Source: Sipunculus nudus (lineage: Eukaryota > Annelida > Sipuncula > Golfingiida > Sipunculidae). Taken from it: a stretch of 64,000 nt of DNA. A model generated the notes under the pieces. It made no database searches. It saw nothing but the letters and a program-made list of their open reading frames with translations, and was not told the origin of the DNA. A program made the position numbers and the translations under genes. The number at the start of each line of letters is the position of its first letter. Within the stretch, counting starts at the first letter, position 1. The stretch spans positions 18,446,979 through 18,510,978 of the forward strand of contig CM049321.1 in NCBI GenBank assembly GCA_026874595.1, read 5' to 3'. Below are positions 1 to 13,543 of the stretch, piece by piece.

Positions 1-143
1 ACATCGCCGCAAGTGGCACGTAGGTTCGACCTTGGCCCGAGAGCTAACTAGCATGTCCCCTTTTCTGAGCAAACCAAGGAAGGCCAGCAAACAAACTGCC
101 CTGAAAACTGCGTCTTCAATGTTTGACAGATTAAGATGAGGTT

Positions 144-602
144 TCATTTGCAATAAAGTATTAGGAGTAATGGGCAGTTTCCTATGAAGAACCCCCCCCC
201 CTCCCCGCTTAGTTCTTTGAATACCAAAAGTACAGACTGTAGAAAATAATCCTCAGCTAGTGGGTAGGGCAGGCCTGCCTCTTTATGTAAAATTCTTATA
301 ATATTAAGGTATTGTTTGACTGTAATATATTTCCTAGATCTGGCTAAATAGGCTGCATAGAGACTTAGGTTGTGGCTAGTGATAGGGACTGGCTGCAAGC
401 CAAGTTGTAAACAAAATTTGAAGTATGTCTTCCGGTTTAACATTGTAAGTTGCCTTTGTGCTTGTTGCGAACATGGCTGAGCGATAAGACCGGACCTCCT
501 CGTCAAGGACTGTAGCCAGTTGCGTGCTCGTTTGGGGAGGTCCTTTAATAATGCCTGCAAAGGGATATCATGCATGTTATATAGTAATGTAGATAGACGC
601 AT
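144..602 (-). pseudogene. DIRS-type tyrosine recombinase, N-terminal fragment
   Basis: A 152-residue open frame on the minus strand resembles the N-terminal helical core-binding region of retroelement tyrosine recombinases. It is a run of short helices with a typical segment YAAYLARSRKYITVKQYL that would help clamp DNA. No catalytic R-H-R-Y set is visible, so only the N-terminal part is represented before the frame is lost near the window edge. It lies downstream of RNase H and reverse transcriptase remnants on the same strand, which is the gene order of DIRS elements (gag, RT, RH, recombinase). The family call comes mainly from that order and from the helical pattern. Confidence 0.55.
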
Positions 603-1134
603 TAAACTGCCCTGGTTGGTTTAAGTGTGAAACAGAATCAGGGATATGGTTCAACTTTGCCGTTATGTGAACTGGATACAAAATAAAGTTATATTTAGCT
701 GACAGGGAGTAAAGTTCCCTCAAATATTGCATGACCATGGTATTTCTAGTAGTGCCCCTCTTAAGGATACCTACTACACTGGCACTATCCGTGTGCACTA
801 CTACACACTGATCTCTCCACTTGGGCCCCCACCGTCTAGCTGCTAATAGTACAGACAGGGTCTCTTTGTAATTAATATGCAAGCATTTCACCTTGGGCCA
901 TTCCGCAGCCCAATTAACGTAAAGCCAATCATTATCATACTGGGTTCTCGAAGCAACCTTGGAAGCATCTGAAAATAAGTGAGTGCTTCGTTGAAAGCGG
1001 TTATAATGTTTTTTTACATCTAGGTTTATGAGGCAGCTTTGCCACCAGTGAATATCTTTTAAAAATTCGCTAGATAACTGTATATGATGTGATGGCTTTT
1101 TCAAGTTAACCATAAGGTCAAGTATGCGGCGCAA
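577..1134 (-). pseudogene. DIRS retrotransposon RNase H domain
   Basis: RNase H removes the RNA strand of the RNA-DNA hybrid during retrotransposition. The 185-residue frame shows the expected acidic set: Asp56 in LFSDAS, Glu91 in NYKETLSVL, Asp116 in VVHTDSASV and Asp166 in NHIPDSVS. The same frame can be read further upstream (to about 1,180) through GKLNWACQVVRGDRVYL, the usual connection between RT and RNase H in DIRS and related elements. It overlaps the recombinase fragment by 26 bases. The domain looks intact, but the element around it is interrupted by stops, so it is annotated as part of a decayed copy. Confidence 0.8.
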
Positions 1135-1284
1135 ATAAACTCTGTCACCCCGTACTACTTGGCAAGCCCAATTAAGTTTTCCTGCTTATCTCTGGAGGTG
1201 TCGCAGTGATGCACGCTTACGTGCTTTAAATGTTCGCAAGATGTGTATAAAATCATAGACCTTGGTCTCTGGCAATGCAATATT

Positions 1285-1870
1285 CTAGGATTTTGTATCA
1301 ATAGATATGCCCAAAAATGCTAAACTTTGTGTAGGCCCTTCTACCTTCCTCCGGCTAATGGCAAATCCCAGTCGTCTCAAAAGCGACAACAGCTCTATCA
1401 TGGCTGCTTTACATTCATCAAAAGTTTCGCCCACTCTTAGAATATCATCTAAATAAACAATAATTGACTCAAAACCCCTACGAGCCATCATTCTCCTGAC
1501 AGCTTGAGTAAGCCTATTAAATATTTCTGGCGCCCTGCTGGCCCCGAAAGGGAGTCTTGTATCCAAAATAGTTGTATCATATTTCATGCCATGAAATCTC
1601 CGTTTGAGGCCTGTGGCAAAATAATTTTAGAGGTGTAATGGAACTGATCTATATGCATTTTGTAGATCTGCTTTTGCAAGATAGTAGCTTTTCCCCGCTA
1701 GATCAAGGGCTTCCTGTAGTCTCTGATATTTTACTGAACTTGTATTTTTACAATAATCATTAAGAGACGATCCGAGCGGAAGACTACAATCATGAATAAG
1801 TCTGATTGTGTTGCTGTTTGATTTTGGAATCGCACCTAATGCGCTTATTTTTTTTTTTTTGGATGGTTAG
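1285..1870 (-). pseudogene. DIRS retrotransposon reverse transcriptase, interrupted
   Basis: On the minus strand the palm and fingers of a reverse transcriptase can be read. An N-terminal block includes LAKADLQNAYRSVPLH (about 1,638-1,695), then LPFGASRAPEIFNRL, then the catalytic YLDD at about 1,444-1,455, then the thumb motif FLGISID. The N-terminal block and the YLDD block are in one frame but separated by a stop codon near 1,625, so this copy cannot make the full enzyme. It is followed by RNase H and recombinase remnants. The YLDD box and gene order fit DIRS-like elements better than LINEs or Gypsy. A T-rich homopolymer at about 1,849-1,860 marks the upstream limit of clear similarity. 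Confidence 0.8.
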
Positions 1871-2057
1871 GGAAACATGTACAATAATGGCCCTCTCTAA
1901 TGCCTTTAATTAATTCTGATTCTACCCTTTCTTTATGTATTTCAGCCGATTTGTGGTTGGGTGTTGATGTTGTATGTATCTGTTCTCCCTTTTCTATGAT
2001 ATGAAACCCATGTTTATACCCTGTAACAGGAATTCCTTGTCCTCGTCCCCTTCTAGC

Positions 2058-3218
2058 TCAGTAGCCCATAACTCGGGTGTTTTGAAAGAGAATTACTAAA
2101 GTGTGGGCTATCAAGTCGGCTTTTATCTTGGCAAAGACAGCTGGTTGGTAATCCCTATGCCGAGGGGTCCTCTGACCCCTGTGGGTGAAGTGACCTAGGT
2201 TGGGGTTTTCCACACCCTTTGACTGAGCATATGTGGGCATATTTACAATTAGAATTAAACCTGCATGATCCCTTATTAAAGGAGATACAAATCTCCCTCC
2301 CTGATAGATCAACTTGTCTCTTATACTGACCCGACTCTATGCAATTTATTGTTTGTCCTGATTCTTAAAGCCCATGTTAATTACTGGTGCTTTAGGTTGT
2401 AACCAAAATTTACTTAAGGTTGGAATTTGTAAACCCCATTGACACTGCAATTTTGCCTGCTCTTTTCGATATAAATCATCGAACATGACCACATCGGCCC
2501 ATCTGTACTGCTGAGCTAAATCAGTAACTTGGATAAGGTAGGCCAAATATTCTGGAATATTAGCGAGACCCACCTTACCCTGTCTCATTAAGGTATCAAG
2601 AATTCTGAGAGCCGATCAAAACCATAGCTCTTTTGAGATCGACTCAAGTTTAGGTTCCTTTTTTTTAATTTAAAATATAAATCCACCCCCCCCCCCGGCT
2701 ACCTGGGAGACTAGCTCCTCAACATCAATGTTATGCATACTACCTATCACAGGTCTAGCAAAGTCAATGATCTTTAGATAAGGAATGTCCGTTACGGGTC
2801 TCAAATACATCGATGTTGAATCACACTGCAGTACCGTAGTTAGGGTTCCCCTACCCTGTGTTGCTTGGCCTTGGTGTACCAGGGGCGGTTGATCTAGCCT
2901 TTCTTGGGCCTGGAGAAGCGCCATGTTATGCCATGCTCGGGCTTCATCATCTTGTCTACGAGGATGTGGTACAGTTGTTGTTGACTCGTCCCACAGGGAG
3001 CCAAGGATTTCATCAACCGTTGACTGCAGAATGCCGATTTCTTGTGTCGTTTTATTTTGAACCGTCATACAGACGGACGGACGACAGCTGGGCTGCTCTA
3101 CGCCGCCATTTTGGATGCCTCCTCTCGTACAGTTTAGACGTTTTACGGCAATTCGTAAAGCCAGTGATTGTGCTAATGGTAAAACCGGTATCGTTTTTAA
3201 CACGTCCTCATCCAGCAT
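2058..3218 (-). pseudogene. DIRS-like gag region, unit 1
   Basis: Reading from 3,218 downwards, a 180-residue N-terminal part is followed, after a frame-breaking poly-C tract (about 2,688), by a segment at 2,588-2,346 that is typical of DIRS and related gag proteins: EYLAYLIQVTDLAQQYRW then ADVVMFDDLYRKEQAKLQ and QWG. A third segment (2,312-2,058) continues in the same frame beyond two stop codons (TAA near 2,346 and a TAG a few codons on). Gag would coat the element RNA, but this copy is broken. It lies just upstream of the RT remnant on the same strand. The gag assignment rests on that position and on the YRW...D..FR-like block. Confidence 0.65.
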
Positions 3219-5796
3219 CTGGAATTATTCTATCGACGTGTATCCGTGATGTGCTAAAACTGTGAGAGTTTCTTGTGTCAAATTGTTCTTAATGCCCATT
3301 GCTGGACAGCAAAATCAAATGGTGTGTCCACCACCGCCTGTTTCTCCTACCCAGAGTCCTCTGTTGAGCCCATTAGGAATTAAAGTGTACCTCGCCGCTG
3401 CAAACGCAGGTCGATTTTGTTGACTTGTCAGCGTATCAAACGTATCGCTGTAGGTACAATGCGAACTTCCAATGATTCAGTATAGCTTATGGGCACCACA
3501 AACAAGCCCAGCGTAATTATGTCTATTGAGGATTTGAGTAGGCCTACATACCTCGCCATTGCGTTACTATAACGTTGCAAAGAGTCGACTGTGTTGACAT
3601 ATAACTATAAGACAGTTGTAAAAGGTATAAAAACGCCAGTGTTTGTTATGTCGTTAATGTGTGGCTTTTTACCTTGTGGGCACAACAACAAGACGCCTGT
3701 ATCTCCTTGGAGTAAAGAGTTCGCTAGCCGCGAAAGCCAAGAAAAAATGCGTGTCCTTTGTGGTCTTTTAAACGTTAAGTAGCCCTTAACAACCAAGCAG
3801 GGTTGGCCTAACGCCGGTTGGCTGTGGCCACACGTGACCACAGCCGAGCGACCTCATTAGCTGCTCCTAAAATTCAAGTCACTTTTGTGGACTGCTCACT
3901 TTAAAATATAACGGCCCAGCAATCAAATGACAATAAAATTGTATATATTCTTACCTGCGATCTTTGGATGACCCCTTACGGACACTCCGTATTTTAACAT
4001 TATAAATAGAATAATTACTGGCATTTCGAACTATAACTCTCCGACAGGACTCTTTCTAAGCCAGCTGGATCATAAAACGCAGAAACATTAAAATAATATA
4101 TTATCTTAAAATATAAGCCAAACTAAACCATCTTTGAATGACACATTAATTATATGATACAATTACAGTTCCAATTAGTTTAGATAATCATTAATTTCAG
4201 TTGAGCATAATTGATATAATTTGTTGTAGAATACAAATTTTACTAATGGTCTGAATAATAACAGCAGAGGCAAAATGTAGGGAAGTTATTTATTTAATTA
4301 TATGATTAAATAGATGATATTTGACTTGAAATGTTATGACAATTCCATGTGTACTTAGTGTCAAAGCAATGTCATCGTGTGGGTAAAAGTTTATTTAGAC
4401 TTCTATGATTCGGAGTTTATTGATGGAGCTTACAATAACAAACATGTTTGGGTTTCGGTGTACACAAGGCCTTGTAAAGCAAATGGGTATAACATCTGGT
4501 ATTATTTTGCTACCTTCTCCAAAATGAATATGAACCACGCTAATGACATTGTTCCCTGTGGATCTGGTTAATATCATATGAAAAGATAGTTGACGGGAAA
4601 CCACACTTAAATAACCACTTATTAATTTTGTGTCAAAATTGTTTGACAACGGAACGGTGTCTTTTCAAGGGTTCGTTACGGATGCTTTGGCTGTTTCCTG
4701 GGTTATCATTGCAAGAGAAATCAACATGCGCAACTGTTATATAACTTAATAAGATACTGACAACAACAAAAATATTTGTAAACAATTTATTTGGAATGAA
4801 AAATTAAGGACAAGAGTTAAACTTAATAATAAATTTAATTTAATTGGAGGAAAATGTTTCCTTGACATTTGATTACAAAATAGGGAAGTGATAACGGTAT
4901 AGAGAACAATGGACTTAGATACACACCTATTTTTTTTTTCTCCATGAAAAGTGATTTGTTTTATCATTTGCAAATTACAGGGCACTTCATCCATAAACTT
5001 AACTTCCTTGATGGCGTATTAACTATACATTTGTACAAATTATAATGATGGCGCAATAAGAGAATTATATTTTAAAGATGCCGTATTCTTAAATGCGATT
5101 TAGCTAAATGTAGGCAAAGTGCTGTCTCTTTGACAACCATATGGACATAGGTATGTTTGCTTAGCCTTAAAGAAAAAAAGGACAGAAATAAACCAGTGAT
5201 ATACCTTAATCGATGGTCAACCATTAACCACGAGTGAGACCGAGCCAAAATTCACTGTTGCATTTCCTGAACACAAAGGCATTTTACTATTTCTTCGTTG
5301 ACAGTTGTGGCCTAAGACATGCCCATAACCTTACATAACCATACCTTTGTTTGAAACCAATCACATTTATCGAAAATATCTTTAGACAGATTATCCCCCA
5401 GACTGATCATGCGTACTTTATCCGTGCTGCGAGCATGCTGTGCATTTTAAATTACGCAAGCAAAGCATTTTTATTCAATGCATTAAAATCCAGAATGGTT
5501 GTGTCTCTACTTATCTGTATTTTAATTGTTCAATGAATTTCACGTTATCGTATACTGATTAAATTTGGTACGCGAACCCTAACGTATAATGCATTTCGTG
5601 TTAATTGCGTCATTGCAAAAAATGTGATTTTGCTTAAATGCGCTACTGCCTACCATTTTTTTCTGGCAAACAAAGCCATTCAGAACGACGTTTTATTCAA
5701 TGCTGTTTTCTTTTATTCCTTTTAAGCGGAACACTTGTGGCCCGGGCTTTGTAACGGATAATACTCCACTCATTTTTCGTAATACGTGACCAGAGC

Positions 5797-5800
<4 letters not shown>

Positions 5801-5852
<52 letters not shown>
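5801..5852. repeat. (TA)n microsatellite, unit 1
   Basis: A pure TA dinucleotide run of about 52 bases. The equivalent run is about 69 bases in unit 2 and only 19 in unit 3, where the tandem array ends exactly in this tract. Confidence 0.97.
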
Positions 5853-5854
<2 letters not shown>

Positions 5855-8800
5855 CTGTATTTATATGCAATAAAAAATCAATAATCCATAAGTAGCCTCA
5901 TGCTGACCCTCGTGATAAATATTAGAAATGGTAACCTGTTAATAAAGGTGACGCTTGGTTAAACAGAAGAGGTGTTAACCCTCTGTTATAGTTAATAAAT
6001 GACTCTTCTACCGTACGTTGGCCATTGACCCATTTTCATGTTGAATGATTGGTCAATATTGAGCCTAACCAGGCCGATACCAGACCATATTCTTTTAAAA
6101 AATAACTAACTTTCTCTTTATTTTGAAATGGGAGAAATCTGTTTTACCGCAGACGAAAAGTAAAGGCATTCACGAATGGTACATTTTTTAAACCAATACG
6201 CCAGCTTCTAAAATTATTTAGAAAAAAAAATATAAGATGCATTTAATTGTAAGCTCCGCTTTGTTGTTACAATGAATGACAGCAGAAATGGCAAAGCCCA
6301 GAATGCTACACAAATAATGTACCTGGTGTAAAAGAAAAGTAATGCTTAATAGTAGTACCTTGGTGTAAATCACAGTTTGCTCTCTAAGAAAGATACAAGA
6401 GAACCTGCAAATACATCATGTGGAATGCACCCCTTCTCCTGTAGTATATAGATCCAAAGGCAAGTTGTACAGCAACAAGGTGATAACAGTCAGAGATATT
6501 TGGAAATGTATGTGTTTCACTATGATACATTTGTTTGTGATATGCAGCTGATAGGTATTTTACTCGGTTGTCGTGGTTTTAAAAAAAACCGAGCCATTTA
6601 TGTAAAGCTCTGGTTAATCATTTTGTCATGAACACTCATTATAGTTCATCAAAAATACAAGAATTAGTTCCTGAGTGGAACTTAAGTGGCTGAGTGACTC
6701 ATTGTTCAACAAGGATATCCTATTAATTCATCTAATTACTTTTGTCCAACAACGAAAGGAGAACACTTAAGAACTATTAACGGTAATCTGGTTTAACAAC
6801 GGGCAGTAATATTGGCCTTATTATTAAGTTTTCCATTAAAGATGAAAAGCTATGGGATAAAGTTACCCTCTTATCATTTGATGTATCTTTTTATGTTATT
6901 ATGATATAAGTCGGGTAGTCATGCCGTTTTGGACAGACCAATATCATTATTTTCCTGGTTACATCATATATGTTTATTTATATATGGGTCTTCGTATATA
7001 CGACAAGCCTGTCATATATAACCTCTTTATGTCAATTATTTATGGTTTACTGCTTGTTCATTATCGAACAATTGGATGTTAATATAAATTTATCTCTTAC
7101 AACCCTGCGATGCAAATATAAATAAAAATAAACCTGCAAAACCATAAAACGTGTGTAAAACAGGGCATATACCTTCTACAAATAACCGAAGCCTCACGAA
7201 CCTCTTGTGTAAACATTCATTTAGCTTAAAAAAGAGGGTATCAGTAGTACAATATAATTATGTTGAGTGTGGAATGCAGAAGCAATGTTTGCCTTTGCTT
7301 GATATTTTTCTATATCTGACTGATATACTCATCGAAGAAACGTGTTTTCATGCTTAACCTTTCATTGAGGGACACACATGAATTTTTACCAGGTATTAAA
7401 AATTAGAGTTCCCTTTTAACATTAAACGAAACGCTCCAAAATAATAACGATGCACGTATCGCATATCTCCCTAGAAATTTTTGAACAACACCGCCCTACT
7501 AGCGACCAATAGAATCAGTATCCCATATTAATGTTTAAAATTTATGAAACCTATGGCTCGTTTACTGCAACATTAATTATTTCATTAGATTCATATGATT
7601 TTTCCTGTGATCTAGAATGAATATTTACATTCAAAATAGAAAAAAAATCATAAAAAATATATTTGCCATATGTCAGGGGAATATTGTTTTGAATTATTTG
7701 GTATAATGAAAAGCAAGCGTTATAATAACATTCGATCGCAAATACGAATATTATGTCATTGACAAACTCTAATTATTGTAATAATTTAAGTTCAGGATAC
7801 CTTTAATCTGTTTAAGCATTATTTCTTAAAAATGAAATTTGCCATTCCGGCAAACGGGAGATTCGTTTGGTTTCCACTGGCACTTGGGGAATGCTAACGA
7901 TCTTATTGTGCCACCAACTGGTTGACTGTAGTTTCCTTTAGCCTAACTTAATTTTTCCTTTTGCCACTTATATCTTTTGTTAAAAATGTAATTTGCTTAA
8001 TAAGAAAGTAAAGCATGGAGACCGCAACAGATATCATTCGAAACATTGCACACATATCTCATCAGAATACTCTAATACCTAGCATGATTTGGATGGGTTC
8101 AAGTACTGACAATATAAATAGCATATAGGTTCTTTTCCTGGACACAAATGTAACACGCCTTGATAAAGCATAATAAAATAAATTGCATCTAAACCATGCT
8201 TTATAGGTCCGAAGCATGATCTGTATCTACATCTTCTACTTAAGTATGATTTGATGGAAGTCAAAAGTCACAACAGATGAATGATTCAGTCTTAAAAATG
8301 TTTAATATCAGTAGTAAACCAGAAAGACAAATTTTGAACGAAAAAGAACACAACTAAAGCTTTTTAATGTTGGTAAGTGCAAAGTAATCAATGTACTATA
8401 TCTGACTATCGGGGGTCCGCTTCCGTAGGGAAAGATATCAATTATTATTACAATATTTTACTTAAAAAATAACTGTATCAATGGACAAAATAGACAAATA
8501 TGTAACCGTTTGAAATCTATCATTACTACAAAAATTTACAAAATTGTAATCAATTACGATTACAAAAAAAAATCGTTTGTAATTAATCAAGATTACGGAA
8601 AACGATTTCCCAATGACTGGATGTAATCTTTCGTGCTTGCGCGGAGAAGAAAGCGTTTTACAATTCGACTCCCCAGGTCCCACTATAATTACACGAAACA
8701 ATTCATTGGGACTATTATCTGACCATTAATCGCAAATATTCTTTCCAGGAATAGTAATAATTATACATACAAATATGTATGATACGATACCTTCCTGACC

Positions 8801-9729
8801 GTTTCGTGACAATGCTACCACTGTATCATTGTCACATCCTCAAAAAAAAATGGATATTCCAGATTCGTATAACGAGACCAAACTGGCTGAAGCTCTCACA
8901 TACACACAAAAATGAGAAAGACGAGTGTAAAAAAATAAGTATGTATTCAAGGAAATCTTACAATTATCTAGGGAGTCGTTTTACTCTCAAGGCAGAATAA
9001 CAATATCCCATGAATCCGTATTAATGCAATACACAAACAGAGTCCACACACTGCACAGTTAAAAGAAGTTCGCATGGTCCCTAGCCTACTGGTCACATGA
9101 CCGTCACGCAAGAGGTCACTCTGTTTAACACCGTACACGCACAGGCGCCCCTCGTCGTAAAACCGGGTCTCCGTTCTCGAAGTAACACAGGTAAAAGAAT
9201 CCGTTGTCGAATATTTTAAGCCCACGACAATATACAGTTCCAACGGGTCAGCGTATCAATTTTTCAGGTCTGTTTTCTATGGCCCCATCACGGCAGATAA
9301 ACATCAACTTATTACAATTCCGTCTGTAAACGGAACATGCATGTCCGTTAGCGAAATGTTATTGATGTAGGTTGCCCACAGCCTCTAACATATCATACAT
9401 CTGGAATCGTCCCTGCGCTGAACATTTCATAGGCATCTTTGGAGATTCATGCTAGACAGACAATCTCTCGGATATCAACATCAGGCGCCTTGCCCCAGAA
9501 ATTTCTATCTTTGCTTTCCTCTTTCCAGCTTATACATCGATGCTGATGACACGCTTTCTGACCGTCCTTAGACCATCGTTCGATCGCATGAATACAACAA
9601 ACTGAACACGCCTTCAGAGACAAACGTATGAAAAATGTATGATGTATATATCTGTTCTCCCTTTTCTATGATATGAAACCCATGTTTATACCCTGTAACA
9701 GGAATTCCTTGTCCTCGTCCCCTTCTAGC

Positions 9730-10891
9730 TCAGTAGCCCATAACTCGGGTGTTTTGAAAGAGAATTACTAAAGTGTGGGCTATCAAGTCGGCTTTTATCT
9801 TGGCAAAGACAGCTGGTTGGTAATCCCTATGCCGAGGGGTCCTCTGACCCCTGTGGGTGAAGTGACCTAGGTTGGGGTTTTCCACACCCTTTGACTGAGC
9901 ATATGTGGGCATATTTACAATTAGAATTAAACCTGCATGATCCCTTATTAAAGGAGATACAAATCTCCCTCCCTGATAGATCAACTTGTCTCTTATACTG
10001 ACCCGACTCTATGCAATTTATTGTTTGTCCTGATTCTTAAAGCCCATGTTAATTACTGGTGCTTTAGGTTGTAACCAAAATTTACTTAAGGTTGGAATTT
10101 GTAAACCCCATTGACACTGCAATTTTGCCTGCTCTTTTCGATATAAATCATCGAACATGACCACATCGGCCCATCTGTACTGCTGAGCTAAATCAGTAAC
10201 TTGGATAAGGTAGGCCAAATATTCTGGAATATTAGCGAGACCCACCTTACCCTGTCTCATTAAGGTATCAAGAATTCTGAGAGCCGATCAAAACCATAGC
10301 TCTTTTGAGATCGACTCAAGTTTAGGTTCCTTTTTTTTAATTTAAAATATAAATCCACCCCCCCCCCCCGGCTACCTGGGAGACTAGCTCCTCAACATCA
10401 ATGTTATGCATACTACCTATCACAGGTCTAGCAAAGTCAATGATCTTTAGATAAGGAATGTCCGTTACGGGTCTCAAATACATCGATGTTGAATCACACT
10501 GCAGTACCGTAGTTAGGGTTCCCCTACCCTGTGTTGCTTGGCCTTGGTGTACCAGGGGCGGTTGATCTAGCCTTTCTTGGGCCTGGAGAAGCGCCATGTT
10601 ATGCCATGCTCGGGCTTCATCATCTTGTCTACGAGGATGTGGTACAGTTGTTGTTGACTCGTCCCACAGGGAGCCAAGGATTTCATCAACCGTTGACTGC
10701 AGAATGCCGATTTCTTGTGTCGTTTTATTTTGAACCGTCATACAGACGGACGGACGACAGCTGGGCTGCTCTACGCCGCCATTTTGGATGCCTCCTCTCG
10801 TACAGTTTAGACGTTTTACGGCAATTCGTAAAGCCAGTGATTGTGCTAATGGTAAAACCGGTATCGTTTTTAACACGTCCTCATCCAGCAT
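9730..10891 (-). pseudogene. DIRS-like gag region, unit 2
   Basis: Second copy of the broken gag region, with the same three segments (10,891-10,337, 10,260-10,018 and 9,984-9,730), the same in-frame stops and a slightly longer poly-C tract that changes the frame at the end of the first segment. Sharing the same lesions with unit 1 shows that the unit was amplified after the gag gene had already decayed. No pol sequence follows it here. Confidence 0.65.
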
Positions 10892-13469
10892 CTGGAATTA
10901 TTCTATCGACGTGTATCCGTGATGTGCTAAAACTGTGAGAGTTTCTTGTGTCAAATTGTTCTTAATGCCCATTGCTGGACAGCAAAATCAAATGGTGTGT
11001 CCACCACCGCCTGTTTCTCCTACCCAGAGTCCTCTGTTGAGCCCATTAGGAATTAAAGTGTACCTCGCCGCTGCAAACGCAGGTCGATTTTGTTGACTTG
11101 TCAGCGTATCAAACGTATCGCTGTAGGTACAATGCGAACTTCCAATGATTCAGTATAGCTTATGGGCACCACAAACAAGCCCAGCGTAATTATGTCTATT
11201 GAGGATTTGAGTAGGCCTACATACCTCGCCATTGCGTTACTATAACGTTGCAAAGAGTCGACTGTGTTGACATATAACTATAAGACAGTTGTAAAAGGTA
11301 TAAAAACGCCAGTGTTTGTTATGTCGTTAATGTGTGGCTTTTTACCTTGTGGGCACAACAACAAGACGCCTGTATCTCCTTGGAGTAAAGAGTTCGCTAG
11401 CCGCGAAAGCCAAGAAAAAATGCGTGTCCTTTGTGGTCTTTTAAACGTTAAGTAGCCCTTAACAACCAAGCAGGGTTGGCCTAACGCCGGTTGGCTGTGG
11501 CCACACGTGACCACAGCCGAGCGACCTCATTAGCTGCTCCTAAAATTCAAGTCACTTTTGTGGACTGCTCACTTTAAAATATAACGGCCCAGCAATCAAA
11601 TGACAATAAAATTGTATATATTCTTACCTGCGATCTTTGGATGACCCCTTACGGACACTCCGTATTTTAACATTATAAATAGAATAATTACTGGCATTTC
11701 GAACTATAACTCTCCGACAGGACTCTTTCTAAGCCAGCTGGATCATAAAACGCAGAAACATTAAAATAATATATTATCTTAAAATATAAGCCAAACTAAA
11801 CCATCTTTGAATGACACATTAATTATATGATACAATTACAGTTCCAATTAGTTTAGATAATCATTAATTTCAGTTGAGCATAATTGATATAATTTGTTGT
11901 AGAATACAAATTTTACTAATGGTCTGAATAATAACAGCAGAGGCAAAATGTAGGGAAGTTATTTATTTAATTATATGATTAAATAGATGATATTTGACTT
12001 GAAATGTTATGACAATTCCATGTGTACTTAGTGTCAAAGCAATGTCATCGTGTGGGTAAAAGTTTATTTAGACTTCTATGATTCGGAGTTTATTGATGGA
12101 GCTTACAATAACAAACATGTTTGGGTTTCGGTGTACACAAGGCCTTGTAAAGCAAATGGGTATAACATCTGGTATTATTTTGCTACCTTCTCCAAAATGA
12201 ATATGAACCACGCTAATGACATTGTTCCCTGTGGATCTGGTTAATATCATATGAAAAGATAGTTGACGGGAAACCACACTTAAATAACCACTTATTAATT
12301 TTGTGTCAAAATTGTTTGACAACGGAACGGTGTCTTTTCAAGGGTTCGTTACGGATGCTTTGGCTGTTTCCTGGGTTATCATTGCAAGAGAAATCAACAT
12401 GCGCAACTGTTATATAACTTAATAAGATACTGACAACAACAAAAATATTTGTAAACAATTTATTTCGAATGAAAAATTAAGGACAAGAGTTAAATTTAAT
12501 AATAAATTTAATTTAATTGGAGGAAAATGTTTCCTTGACATTTGATTACAAAATAGGGAAGTGATAACGGTATAGAGAACAATGGACTTAGATACACACC
12601 TAATTTTTTTTTCTCCATGAAAAGTGATTTGTTTTATCATTTGCAAATTACAGGGCACTTCATCCATAAACTTAACTTCCTTGATGGCGTATTAACTATA
12701 CATTTGTACAAATTATAATGATGGCGCAATAAGAGAATTATATTTTAAAGATGCCGTATTCTTAAATACGATTTAGCTAAATGTAGGCAAAGTGCTGTCT
12801 CTTTGACAACCATATGGACATAGGTATGTTTGCTTAGCCTTAAAGAAAAAAAGGACAGAAATAAACCAGTGATATACCTTAATCGATGGTCAACCATTAA
12901 CCACGAGTGAGACCGAGCCAAAATTCACTGTTGCATTTCCTGAACACAAAGGCATTTTACTATTTCTTCGTTGACAGTTGTGGCCTAAGACATGCACATA
13001 ACCTTACATAACCATACCTTTGTTTGAAACCAATCACAATTATCGAAAATATCTTTAGACAGATTATCCCCCAGACTGATCATGCGTACTTTATCCGTGC
13101 TGCGAGCATGCTGTGCATTTTAAATTACGCAAGCAAAGCATTTTTATTCAATGCATTAAAATCCAGAATGGTTGTGTCTCTACTTATCTGTATTTTAATT
13201 GTTCAATGAATTTCACGTTATCGTATACTGATTAAATTTGGTACGCGAACCCTAACGTATAATGCATTTCGTGTTAATTGCGTCATTGCAAAAAATGTGA
13301 TTTTGCTTAAATGCGCTACTGTCTACCATTTTTTTCTGGCAAACAAAGCCATTCAGAACGACGTTTTATTCAATGCTGTTTTCTTTTATTCCTTTTAAGC
13401 GGAACACTTGTGGCCCGGGCTTTGTAACGGATAATACTCCACTCATTTTTCGTAATACGTGACCAGAGC

Positions 13470-13472
<3 letters not shown>

Positions 13473-13541
<69 letters not shown>
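13473..13541. repeat. (TA)n microsatellite, unit 2
   Basis: A TA run of about 69 bases, the longest of the three copies. Confidence 0.97.

Positions 13542-13543
<2 letters not shown>

Larger units (their letters stand above)
1978..9649. repeat. 7.67-kb tandem unit, copy 1
   Basis: The sequence from about 1,978 recurs at about 9,650 (offset 7,672) and again at 17,339 (offset 7,689), nearly base for base. Copies differ by scattered substitutions, by the length of a poly-C tract at about 2,688 and by the length of a TA run at 5,801-5,852, so they are separate copies rather than one sequence typed three times. The unit opens inside the gag region of the DIRS element (2,058-3,218). The remaining 6.4 kb (3,220-9,649) is AT-rich with no convincing gene, only short chance frames. 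Only copy 1 is preceded by the DIRS pol remnants. Confidence 0.93.

Noticed and set aside
2858-3265. Plus-strand frame of 135 codons, repeated in each tandem unit
   Set aside because: It is antisense to the gag region, which has recognisable retroelement sequence on the minus strand. The plus-strand product shows no domain.
3591-9243. Short frames (60-91 codons) repeated in each 7.68-kb unit
   Set aside because: The sequence is AT-rich, the frames lack domains, signals or consistent promoters, and their repetition only reflects the tandem unit.
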